Origin: Synechocystis sp. PCC 6714
GTDB taxonomy: Bacteria > Cyanobacteriota > Cyanobacteriia > Cyanobacteriales > Microcystaceae
Assembly (NCBI RefSeq): GCF_000478825.2
Contig: NZ_CP007542.1
Span: forward strand, 620,001-684,000
DNA: 64,000 nucleotides
Direction: 5' to 3'
Both the position numbers and the translations under genes were made by a program. Numbering within the stretch: position 1 is the first letter of the stretch; the number at the start of each line of letters is the position of its first letter. Positions 1-7,757 of this stretch are shown here, piece after piece. The notes under the pieces were generated by a model. The model did not search any database. It was given only the letters and a program-made list of their open reading frames with translations, and was not told the DNA's origin.

Positions 1-195
1 GCGGCGGCCCAGGGCAATGTGAACCTGCCGGCAGTCAACGACTCGATTCAGCTTAAGCAGTCTCTTCAAACCCTCGGCGGCATTAGTAGCGATCGCCTAT
101 TGGCCATTGAGGTGCTCTGGACTCCCCAGGCGGAAGGAGACACCCTCAGCAGCAACGACATTATCAGTGAATATCCTGACCTGAGATTGGTGTAG
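1..195 (+). CDS. C-terminal end of a DUF1517-like protein (partial)
   Basis: An open frame runs in from the left edge and stops with TAG at 193-195, leaving 64 visible residues. The visible end contains TLGGISSDRLLAIEVLWTPQ followed by an acidic tail ending in YPDLRLV. That pattern, with a statement of the type LLALEVLWTPQ near the C-terminus, is what I remember for cyanobacterial and plastid DUF1517 proteins, which are membrane-associated and of unknown function. The 5' part lies outside the window, so length, signal sequence and start cannot be judged. A hairpin terminator follows at 324-351, and a small TA-flanked repeat sits between the stop and the terminator. Family assignment is from memory of the motif and is moderate in certainty. 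Confidence 0.6.
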   Translation, partial: AAAQGNVNLPAVNDSIQLKQSLQTLGGISSDRLLAIEVLWTPQAEGDTLSSNDIISEYPDLRLV

Positions 196-205
196 TGGAT
201 TAGAC

Positions 206-299
206 ATAGTTGATTTAATTGAAAGTAAGACACTGACCGGAGCTAAAAGCCTCTTTGGTAAAGGATTTGGCCGTCTCAATCTTACTTTGATTGACTATA
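206..299 (+). repeat. MITE-like repeat, copy 1
   Basis: About 94 bases beginning ATAGTTGATTTAATTGAAAG and ending CTTACTTTGATTGACTATA. The two ends are imperfect inverted repeats: the reverse complement of the right end reads TATAGTCAATCAAAGTAAG, matching the left end with a short insertion. A second copy lies at 459-553 and a third, inverted, at 35587-35680. No reading frame of its own is seen. Most easily read as a small non-autonomous element or a structured intergenic repeat. Confidence 0.7.
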
Positions 300-323
300 C
301 AACTGAAGATTAAATTTCTAAGG

Positions 324-351
324 GCCTAGGTCAGTTTACCTGGGCTTTTTT
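324..351 (+). terminator. Rho-independent terminator after the DUF1517-like gene
   Basis: GCCTAGGT and ACCTGGGC form an eight-pair stem (one G-U pair) around a six-base loop, directly followed by TTTTTT. It lies 129 bases after the stop of the partial gene, with repeat copy 1 in between. Confidence 0.7.
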
Positions 352-458
352 GTTACACCCTAACAAATCACCAAAGGGGCTTGGCCAGTGAAAAATCGAC
401 TTTTCAGTCTTCTCTGACCCCGGGTAGTCAACAGAACCTCAACTGCTTACGCTAGGAC

Positions 459-553
459 TATAGTTGATTTAATTAAAAGTAAGACACTGACCAGAGCTAA
501 AAGCGTCTTTGGTAAAGACTTTAGTCGTCTCAATCTTACTTTGATTGACTATA
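459..553 (+). repeat. MITE-like repeat, copy 2
   Basis: Second copy of the element at 206-299, same orientation, differing by a handful of substitutions (for example AATTAAAAG for AATTGAAAG). Both ends carry TATA, so the unit is bracketed by TA dinucleotides. Confidence 0.7.
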
Positions 554-683
554 ACAAAGCTTTTAACCCAGTTTTATGGTCGTTTCTAGTAAGACTGACG
601 CAGTCAAATTCACCGAAAAGCTTGTCAATAAAGACTTAAGCAGTCTCGAAATTATTTGAAATAACCATAACAAAAGGGAAAAT
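554..683. other. Intergenic, no gene seen
   Basis: Together with 196-458 this is the 488-base gap between the DUF1517-like gene and proC. Apart from the terminator and the two repeat copies I see no gene, RNA or clear promoter. The stretch 588-672 shares short words with the repeats (GTAAGACTGA, TCAATAAAGACTT) and may be a decayed relative, but the match is too weak to call. Confidence 0.4.
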
Positions 684-1487
684 TTATTTTTTGCCTAGTT
701 CCTGGGAACGGCGATAGGCCGCCCGCACTGCCTCAATGACAGCAGAGCGAAAACCCATCTTCTCCAATACCGCTACCCCAGCAATGGTGGTGCCCCCCGG
801 ACTCGTAACTTTATCTTTAATCTGGGCAGGGTGCTCTTCCGTTTCCTTAATCAGTTCCGCTGTGCCTAAGACCGTTTGCAAGGCCAATTTATGGGCGATC
901 GCCCGGGGTAAACCGGCCAAAACTCCACCGTCCGCCAGGGCTTCGATCATCAGGGCCACATAGGCGGGGCCAGAACCGGACACCCCTGTGACCGCATCCA
1001 TTAAGTTCTCTGGTACTTCCACCACACTGCCCACTGCGGAAAAGATAGCTTTGGCTTTGGTCAATTGTTCCGGCTCTACCATTTTGTTAACGGCGATCGC
1101 CGTCATGCCAGCCCCAACGGTGGCGGGAGTGTTGGGCATGGCCCGAATGATGGCGTGGTCGGGAAAACCCTTTTGAATTCTTTGCAGAGAAACGCCGGCC
1201 AAAATGGAAATCACTAGGGGACGGTTGGCGCCTCCGGCTAAGCTGGCCAGCACCCGGTCTAGCACCTGGGGTTTGACTGCCAACAGCAGCACTTGAGAAA
1301 CATTGGCCGCCTCTTGATTATCGGGGGAAACTTTAACTTGATAGGTTTTTTGTAAGTAGTCCCGCCGGGCACCGTGGGGTTCCCCCACAATTATTTCTTC
1401 TGGGGCATAGGTTTTTTCTGCAATTAAACGGGACAGGATGGCTTCAGCCATAACCCCTCCCCCGATGACACCAAGTTGAATGGACAC
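684..1487 (-). CDS. proC: Pyrroline-5-carboxylate reductase
   Basis: Catalyses the last step of proline synthesis, NAD(P)H reduction of 1-pyrroline-5-carboxylate, in the cytosol. The 267-residue product starts with the Rossmann motif GVIGGGVMAEAIL, carries the central RAMPNTPA segment and ends with the family block SPGGTTIAGV before the C-terminal dimerisation helix. Length is normal for ProC. I place the start at the GTG at 1487 (MSIQLGVIGGG), because the frame upstream to 1595 encodes a proline/tryptophan-rich stretch unlike the family; GGAAAGGA a little upstream can serve as ribosome binding site. It is the downstream partner of prlC, 117 bases away on the same strand. Confidence 0.93.
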   Translation of the reverse strand: MSIQLGVIGGGVMAEAILSRLIAEKTYAPEEIIVGEPHGARRDYLQKTYQVKVSPDNQEAANVSQVLLLAVKPQVLDRVLASLAGGANRPLVISILAGVSLQRIQKGFPDHAIIRAMPNTPATVGAGMTAIAVNKMVEPEQLTKAKAIFSAVGSVVEVPENLMDAVTGVSGSGPAYVALMIEALADGGVLAGLPRAIAHKLALQTVLGTAELIKETEEHPAQIKDKVTSPGGTTIAGVAVLEKMGFRSAVIEAVRAAYRRSQELGKK

Positions 1488-1604
1488 TGTAATTTTGGCT
1501 TTTCCTTTCCGGAGAATATCCCAAATTATACCCCGAACCCCACCGGCCCCCCATGGCCAAGCAAGGACTGGGAGGGGGAAATAGCCAGGGAGCAATGGAT
1601 TCGA

Positions 1605-3689
1605 TTAGCTGGCGTTGGGTAGTAAACCGTTATGGCGCAACAGAGGAGCCGTTTCCGGTTGTCGTCCCCGGAATTTTTCAAACACCACTGCGGGGGCTAA
1701 GCTTCCCCCCAGGGCTAACACGGTGTCCCGAAAACGTTTACCCGTGCTTTGCACAGCGGCTTCATTATCCAATCCGGCTTCCTCAAAGGCGGCAAAGGCG
1801 TCGGCACTGAGCACTTCTGCCCATTTATAGCTGTAGTAACCGGCGGCGTAACCCCCGGCAAAGATGTGACCGAATGAACAGAGGAAAGCATTTTCCGGCA
1901 AGGGAGGCAAAATGGTGGTAATTTTCCCTAGGCGATCGCCAATTTGCTCAATGGTTTCCGGGCCATTGGGACGATAGCGATGATGCAATTCCAAATCCAC
2001 CAGGCTGAAATTAATCTGCCGGAGCATGGCCGAGCCGGTCATAAAGTTGCGGGTGGCAAGGATTTTTTCGTATTCCGCCTGGGGTAAAGCTTCCCCGGTT
2101 TGGTAATGTTTGGCCAAGCTGAACAGGGTGGTCGGGTCGTAGCACCAATTTTCCATGAACTGGCTGGGCAATTCCACTGCATCCCATTCCACGTTATTAA
2201 TGCCCGCCGCACCGCTGTAATTAACCGTGGTCAGCAAATGTTGCAACCCATGGCCAAACTCGTGGAACAAAGTGGTTACTTCATAAAAAGTCATCAGGCT
2301 GGGCTGATCCCCCACCGGCGGCGTTTGGTTACAAATCAAGTAGGCCACCGGCAACCGCAGGGACTTTTGACCATCTACTAACTCTTGACCCCGGTTTAAG
2401 CAATCCGCCATCCAAGCACCGCCCCGCTTTTCCGCCGGCCGGCTATAGGCATCTAAGTAAAAGTTGGCGATCGCCGTGCCCGATTCATCCAAAACTCGGA
2501 AAAATTGCACATCGGGGTGCCAGACCGGAACCGGATCTACACTGGGTTGAATAGTTACCCCAAATAACCTTTTTGCCAGAGAAAATAAACCTTCCAAAAC
2601 TTGGGGCAGGGGAAAATAGGGCCGCAGAGCCTCCGCATCAAAATCAAATTCCTGTTCCCGTTGCCGTTCCGACCAGTAGGCAATGTCCCAATGGTGTAGT
2701 TCTTCCACCCCAGCAAATTTTTTCAAATCAGCAAATTCCTTTTCCGCCGCCTTGTAACTTGGGTGCCGTAACTCCTCCAACAATTTTTCCACCGCCGCCA
2801 CATCGGGGGCCATTTTGCGGGACAAACTCAACTCCGCATAGGTGGCAAAACCCAACAACTGAGCTTTTTCCAGCCGTAGCGCCAAAATTCTTTCAATCAA
2901 AGGATGGTTATCCCACTGGCCATCCGCCGCCCGACGAATAAAGGCACGATAAACTTTTTCCCGGAGATCCGCCCGCTGACTATATTTCATAAAGGGAAGA
3001 TAACTGGGATAGTCCAAGGTAATTACCCAGGGGCCATCTTCTGGAGTAGCCTTTTCTTCCCCCTTTTGCTGGGCTGTTTGGGCCGCCAGAGCCAACAAAC
3101 TGGGGGGCAATCCGACAATTTCTTCTGGGGTATTTAGCTTCAACTCAAAGGCTTGGCTAGCATCCAAGACATTATTGGAAAATTTGGTGGCTAATTCCGC
3201 AAGTTCCAATTGAATAGCGTTAAACCTGTCCCGTTTTTCCCCCGTTAAACCTACGCCTCCTAGTTCCGCTTCCCGAATATTACTTTCCACAATCCGTTGC
3301 TGGGCTGGCTCCAATTTGTCCCATTCGATGCTGTCCCGCAGGGCCACAAAGGCTTCATAAAGGGGACGGCTTTGCCCCAACCGGCTAATGAAACCCACCA
3401 CCAAAGGTTGCACTTGTTCAAAGCCATGGCGTAATTCGGGGCTATTTTTCACCCCCATCAAATGGGAAATGGTGCCCCAAGTCCAACTCAGTTTTTCCTC
3501 TAAAGTGGTCAAGGGTTCCACCAATCCTTCCCAGGTGGGCTGCACAGTTTTTTCCAACTCGGTCAATTGAGCTTCTAGCTCCTGCACCAAAGTTTCCACC
3601 GCTGGTTCTACGTCAGTGGCTTGAATTTTGTCAAAAGCAGGTAGACCTCGGCCTTGGAGCAGGGGATTGGCAACGATGGCGGTAGTCAT
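1605..3689 (-). CDS. prlC: Oligopeptidase A, M3 family zinc metallopeptidase
   Basis: A 694-residue cytosolic peptidase of the thimet oligopeptidase (M3) family, the usual size for oligopeptidase A, which degrades short peptides including cleaved signal peptides. The zinc site is visible as FHEFGHGLQH, with the two histidines at about residues 476 and 480 and the third ligand expected in the following ELPSQFMENW stretch, all typical of M3A. No signal peptide is seen; the protein begins MTTAIVANPLL. Transcribed toward proC, so the two could share a message, though the 117-base gap leaves that open. Function in cyanobacteria is inferred from the family. Confidence 0.93.
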   Translation of the reverse strand: MTTAIVANPLLQGRGLPAFDKIQATDVEPAVETLVQELEAQLTELEKTVQPTWEGLVEPLTTLEEKLSWTWGTISHLMGVKNSPELRHGFEQVQPLVVGFISRLGQSRPLYEAFVALRDSIEWDKLEPAQQRIVESNIREAELGGVGLTGEKRDRFNAIQLELAELATKFSNNVLDASQAFELKLNTPEEIVGLPPSLLALAAQTAQQKGEEKATPEDGPWVITLDYPSYLPFMKYSQRADLREKVYRAFIRRAADGQWDNHPLIERILALRLEKAQLLGFATYAELSLSRKMAPDVAAVEKLLEELRHPSYKAAEKEFADLKKFAGVEELHHWDIAYWSERQREQEFDFDAEALRPYFPLPQVLEGLFSLAKRLFGVTIQPSVDPVPVWHPDVQFFRVLDESGTAIANFYLDAYSRPAEKRGGAWMADCLNRGQELVDGQKSLRLPVAYLICNQTPPVGDQPSLMTFYEVTTLFHEFGHGLQHLLTTVNYSGAAGINNVEWDAVELPSQFMENWCYDPTTLFSLAKHYQTGEALPQAEYEKILATRNFMTGSAMLRQINFSLVDLELHHRYRPNGPETIEQIGDRLGKITTILPPLPENAFLCSFGHIFAGGYAAGYYSYKWAEVLSADAFAAFEEAGLDNEAAVQSTGKRFRDTVLALGGSLAPAVVFEKFRGRQPETAPLLRHNGLLPNAS

Positions 3690-3976
3690 AGGGAGATATT
3701 ATCGAAAATTTTAACGGAAGGGAAAGTCCCACAACCAATAGTGGGTAATGCTCCTAGATTAACAATCGTCAGCAATATTTTCAGGGCGCAGAACCGCACT
3801 TGACAAACAGAAATATCTATTAGTCAGTAGATAAGACATTAAGGTATCAGTCGCCAAGAACACTAATACTTTCTTGTGGCTGAATTTTTACGCTCATCTG
3901 TTTTGCCGTTCTTCAACGCCTTGCTCACTGGGAAATTGCGATCGTAGCAAATAATTTTTTCGAGTGCAGCAATTTG

Positions 3977-4747
3977 TTATGCCCTCGATCTTATAAGCTC
4001 CGCAATCTCGGCCGCAATTTCATCAATGGTATGAGTTGCAGTACTTCTGGCAACCTTGTCAGCCAATGACGGGCTAAAATTAACAACTTGCTGCTTGGTT
4101 ATGTTGTGCCAAATAGGGAGTAAGACCTGCTCTCCGGAGACTGTTCTGGTAACAATCCCGTCAAGCTCGTAATTGGTCCATCCCTTTGAAATAAATGACG
4201 GAGAAAGAACCACCAGACCAACCCGACTATTAGTTAATCCCTTGTCAATTTTTTGCCTAAGGCTGTCTCCGATTCTCAGCGTCATTTCGTCGTACCAAAC
4301 GTTCAAGCCTTCGTCTATCAAGGCATTCGCAAGCGGCCGGACGAAATCATCTTTATCTTCAGAAGCATGAGATATAAATACATCGTGTGTTTCTCCACCG
4401 GTTTCAGTTGGCGGAGGAACATTGTCACGAAACAAGCTGGGCACTTCAGAGAGTGGGCGTTCTCGGATTTCAGGTAAAGTCCCCGGCACAACACGAACAG
4501 ATGCATTTGTGCTGCCGCGCAATCCCTGCATGTCTACGACTAAATACCAATGCCCAGAATTTGGAACGGCAATTCTTACCGGTGATTTCTTTGCCAAGCC
4601 ACCATAGTACTTATACTTTTGTCCGGTTTTATATTTATTGAAATTCGAGCTATCCATTAGTCTTACATTGGCACCGCCAGTCAAAATGACTTCAACTACT
4701 TCACCTCTTTTAATGTTACCCAAATCATACTTTAAGAAATTCAACAT
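3977..4747 (-). CDS. DUF1883 plus TIR domain protein, probable defence NADase
   Basis: The 256-residue protein has two parts. Residues 1 to about 90 (FLKYDLGNIKRGEVVEVILT, later GHWYLVVDMQGLRG) resemble DUF1883, a small beta-rich domain often joined to TIR domains. Residues 121-256 form a TIR domain beginning HDVFISHASEDK, with VWYDEMTLRIGDSL and the segment SKGWTNYEL; E194 in that segment matches the catalytic glutamate of NAD-cleaving TIR proteins. Bacterial TIR proteins commonly cause NAD depletion in anti-phage defence; that role is inference here. The gene stands alone between prlC and lysC, with 287 and 192 bases of empty flank, no HIP1 octamer in or beside it and a more AT-rich, less biased codon use than its neighbours, suggesting acquisition by transfer. 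Confidence 0.85.
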   Translation of the reverse strand: MLNFLKYDLGNIKRGEVVEVILTGGANVRLMDSSNFNKYKTGQKYKYYGGLAKKSPVRIAVPNSGHWYLVVDMQGLRGSTNASVRVVPGTLPEIRERPLSEVPSLFRDNVPPPTETGGETHDVFISHASEDKDDFVRPLANALIDEGLNVWYDEMTLRIGDSLRQKIDKGLTNSRVGLVVLSPSFISKGWTNYELDGIVTRTVSGEQVLLPIWHNITKQQVVNFSPSLADKVARSTATHTIDEIAAEIAELIRSRA

Positions 4748-4939
4748 CGACTCCTTTCAGGCATAACTAACAACTATACTAACATTTTGTGTCTAGTCAA
4801 CGCTTAGAGGACAAAAAGTAGAGAATTTCCGTATATTTACCCTGTAGATAAGGATAGTTAGAAACATTCGGTGTAGAGGGGAGAGGGGGATTATTAAGAT
4901 GCTCTTTTGATCCTTTAGAAAGTGTTTGAAAATTAGGCT

Positions 4940-6742
4940 CTAAGCCGGAACAGTGACTGTTTTTGTCCCTGCCAGATTAAAGGCGCTGTGGGCTGCTTTC
5001 AGGGCATCCACTCCCCTCTCCTGGGGAACTACACAGCTAATTTTAATTTCCGACGTGGCAATCATTTCAATGTTGATATTTTCCTGGGCCAGGGCGGCAA
5101 AGAAGTGGGCCGCCACCCCCGGATGGCCAATCATGCCGGAACCGACAATGCTAACCTTGGCGATGGCTTTGTTGACTACCGCCGCTGCATCGGGCCAATT
5201 TTTGACCAAGGGTTGCAAAATCGCCTCAGCCTGACTGCTATCTCCTTCCGCAACCATAAAAGCAATATCCCGGCAGGGGGTGCCTTGATTAATGCGACAG
5301 CGTTGAGATTGGATAATCATGTCCACACTGATGTTGGCCTCTGCTAGGGCGGTGAATAGTTGGGCGGCCATGCCAGGGCGATCGGGTACGTGGCGAATGG
5401 CGATCTGGGCTTGGTCTTGGTCTAGGGCTACCCCCCGCACCGCTGGTAAATGGGAAGTGTCCGTTTGGTTTTTGGGAGGAGATAGGGTTACCCCAAAGGC
5501 ATTGGACAAAGCGGCGATCGCCCGGTCCGCATCCCGTTGATCAATGACACAACTAACTTTGACTTCGGAAGTGGAAATCATTTCAATGTTGACCCCCACA
5601 TCAGCCAGGGTTTTAAACATTTTGGCGGCAATGCCAGGGCGACCAATCATACCGGCTCCCGCAATGGCGATTTTGGCTATGCCTTTTTCGACAATAATTT
5701 CCGCTTCTTGATCCGCTTCGGGGTAACTGCGGAGGGCTGGGGCAATGGCGCTGGTGATGGCCTCGGCGGTGCCCAATAGGTCTTTGACTACGGTGAAAGC
5801 AATGTCATTACTGTTGCCGTCGTGGATGGATTGAATGATCAAATCAATATCCACCTGCTGTTGGGAAATGTCCCGGAATAATCGGGCCGCTACCCCCGGG
5901 CGATCGGGCACCCGTAGGAGAGCCACTTTGGCTTGGTCAGCATCGTATTCCACCCCGTCCACCGCCTTGGCAATTTCCAGTCCCACCAGGGAACGATTTT
6001 GCACCGGGGGAGCCACTACCCTTGTCCCCGGTTCATCGCTCCAACTGGAACGCACCACCAAAGGAATGCCGTAGTTACGGGCAATTTCCACGGCCCGGGG
6101 ATGGAGCACCTTAGCCCCCAAACTGGCCAATTCCAACATCTCATCACAGGTAATTTCCGCCATGAGTTGAGCTTCCGGCACCAAGCGGGGATCGGTGGTT
6201 AAAATACCCGGTACATCCGTGTAAATTTCGCAAAAATCCGCCTTCAACGCCGCCGCCAGGGCCACTGCGGAAGTGTCTGAGCCCCCCCGCCCCAGGGTTG
6301 TAATTTCCAAATGCTCCACACTGCTAATGCCCTGGAATCCGGCCACTACCACCACTTTCCCTTCCTGTAGATGGCGTTCCAGGCGATCGGGACGAATTTC
6401 CAAAATACGGGCCCGGCTATGTTCCGCTTCCGTGACGATGCCCACCTGGGCCCCCGTTAAGGAAATGGCGGGCTGATCAATTTCCTGCAAGGCTAAGCTT
6501 AGCAAGGCAATGGACACCTGTTCCCCGGTGGAAAGTAACATATCCATCTCCCTGCGACAGGGATTGGGGGAAATTTGCTGGGCTAAATCCACTAAAACGT
6601 CGGTGCTTTTTCCCATGGCCGAAACCACCACCACCAGGGAATTCCCCCCTTGCACAGTGCTTTTAATGCGTTGGGCCACCGCTTGGATACGCTCCACAGT
6701 GCCAACGGAGGTGCCGCCAAATTTTTGAACGATTAATGCCAT
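4940..6742 (-). CDS. lysC: Aspartate kinase with four ACT domains
   Basis: Phosphorylates aspartate, the first step toward lysine, threonine, methionine and isoleucine. The 600-residue product begins MALIVQKFGGTSVG, the nucleotide-binding start of the family, and the kinase domain extends to about residue 240, including the TTLGRGGSDTSAVALA block. Two tandem ACT pairs follow, visible as repeated units of the type VPDRPGVAARLF and GMIGRPGIAAKMF; near copies recur at VPDRPGMAAQLF and GMIGHPGVAAHFF. This doubled regulatory half is characteristic of cyanobacterial aspartate kinase, which is feedback controlled by lysine and threonine. The start ATG at 6742 is the only one fitting the conserved N-terminus. 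Divergent from the tRNA-Leu gene. Confidence 0.95.
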   Translation of the reverse strand: MALIVQKFGGTSVGTVERIQAVAQRIKSTVQGGNSLVVVVSAMGKSTDVLVDLAQQISPNPCRREMDMLLSTGEQVSIALLSLALQEIDQPAISLTGAQVGIVTEAEHSRARILEIRPDRLERHLQEGKVVVVAGFQGISSVEHLEITTLGRGGSDTSAVALAAALKADFCEIYTDVPGILTTDPRLVPEAQLMAEITCDEMLELASLGAKVLHPRAVEIARNYGIPLVVRSSWSDEPGTRVVAPPVQNRSLVGLEIAKAVDGVEYDADQAKVALLRVPDRPGVAARLFRDISQQQVDIDLIIQSIHDGNSNDIAFTVVKDLLGTAEAITSAIAPALRSYPEADQEAEIIVEKGIAKIAIAGAGMIGRPGIAAKMFKTLADVGVNIEMISTSEVKVSCVIDQRDADRAIAALSNAFGVTLSPPKNQTDTSHLPAVRGVALDQDQAQIAIRHVPDRPGMAAQLFTALAEANISVDMIIQSQRCRINQGTPCRDIAFMVAEGDSSQAEAILQPLVKNWPDAAAVVNKAIAKVSIVGSGMIGHPGVAAHFFAALAQENINIEMIATSEIKISCVVPQERGVDALKAAHSAFNLAGTKTVTVPA

Positions 6743-6889
6743 GGTGATTTCGGGTTAGGGCTGGGGAAAAGTCGGCAGTTCCCCATGGTATCAAAAAAAT
6801 CAAGCTGGCTATTATTTCTTGACAAAACCCTGTTGACTTCCAACCAATCCTGGGGGATGATGATCTTTCGGTAAGCAAAACCACCGCAA

Positions 6890-6973
6890 GCGGAACTGGC
6901 GGAATTGGTAGACGCGCTAGATTCAGGTTCTAGTGTTCGTAAGGACTTCCGGGTTCAAGTCCCGGGTTCCGCA
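6890..6973 (+). tRNA. trnL-CAG: tRNA-Leu (anticodon CAG)
   Basis: The acceptor arm GCGGAAC pairs with GTTCCGC, the anticodon arm is CTAGA-TTCAGGT-TCTAG giving anticodon CAG, a long variable arm follows, and the T arm has CCGGGTTCAAGTCCCGG. Discriminator base is A and CCA is not encoded. The long variable arm and A discriminator fit a class II leucine tRNA reading CUG. Only 13 bases separate it from the end of the convergent hydrolase gene. Confidence 0.95.
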
Positions 6974-6986
6974 TCATTGATAAAAG

Positions 6987-7754
6987 TCAGAGCTCAAATT
7001 GTTGGCCCCGTTTGACGAAGCCTAAAAAGCCGTCTTCCACCGCTGGAGGCAAGGGCCCCGGCTGGTAGCCATAGAGCCACATCTTTGCTTTGATGGCCGC
7101 GGGCAACTTACGTAGTTCGTTGTAGTGGGCATGGACTGGGCTGGGGTAAGGGGAAATTTCGCAATCGTGGAAAATGATGTCCGCCCCATGGAAATATTGC
7201 CCCAGGCGATCGTAGCTAAATTTGGTGTCGTTGCTGAAGAAGACCTTAGTGTCACTAACGGCAAAAAAAAGACCATAGGCGGGCATCAACATGGACCCCG
7301 TATCCACATGGTTAAGTTTAATTAATTGGAAAGTAATGTTTTCCCAGGTGAAGGTTTCCCCTGGCCCCAAAGCATGGATGTGAAAATAGCTATCAACTTC
7401 TGTCATGCCACCCTCAATGGCCTCCATGCCCCCCGCCAAAGAACGCTCCCATAAATCCGCCGCAATGTCCTGACTTAGATATAAGTTGGGCTTGCTACAG
7501 CTGGGGTCAAACATGGTACTAAAGCCTACGTACTCCAGTCCTCCCACATGATCTGAGTGGAGATGGCTAACGTAAATATCGGTGATGTCCCGGTGGCTCA
7601 GGCCGAGGGCATAGAGGGAAAAACGAATGTCAGTGCCACAATCAATCAAAAACTTCCTGCCGTTATCGAGGGCGAGAATGGCATTGGACTGAAAATTGTC
7701 TGCCCCCACCGTAAACGCAGAGCCGGAGCCAAGAAAGGTTAAGTTAGCGGCCAC
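6987..7754 (-). CDS. Metallo-beta-lactamase-fold hydrolase, RNase Z / phosphodiesterase-like
   Basis: A 255-residue protein with the strand-loop start LTFLGSGSAF and the metal motif SHLHSDHVGG (H64, H66, D68, H69), followed by FFSNDTKFSYD, an aspartate-bearing stretch that can bridge the metals, and a HAHYNELRKLP segment. This arrangement fits the RNase Z / phosphodiesterase-like branch of the superfamily. The GTG start lies only three bases after the cya2 stop, and GGGGGG at the end of cya2 may act as ribosome binding site, so translation is probably coupled to the guanylyl cyclase. The substrate is not evident from sequence; a cyclic-nucleotide phosphodiesterase role is a hypothesis from context, and a tRNA-processing or other hydrolase role is equally possible. 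Confidence 0.85.
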   Translation of the reverse strand: MAANLTFLGSGSAFTVGADNFQSNAILALDNGRKFLIDCGTDIRFSLYALGLSHRDITDIYVSHLHSDHVGGLEYVGFSTMFDPSCSKPNLYLSQDIAADLWERSLAGGMEAIEGGMTEVDSYFHIHALGPGETFTWENITFQLIKLNHVDTGSMLMPAYGLFFAVSDTKVFFSNDTKFSYDRLGQYFHGADIIFHDCEISPYPSPVHAHYNELRKLPAAIKAKMWLYGYQPGPLPPAVEDGFLGFVKRGQQFEL

Positions 7755-7757
7755 AAT

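Noticed and set aside
1488-1595. N-terminal extension of proC
   Set aside because: Encodes a Pro/Trp/Gly-rich stretch not found in ProC; the GTG at 1487 gives the normal family start.
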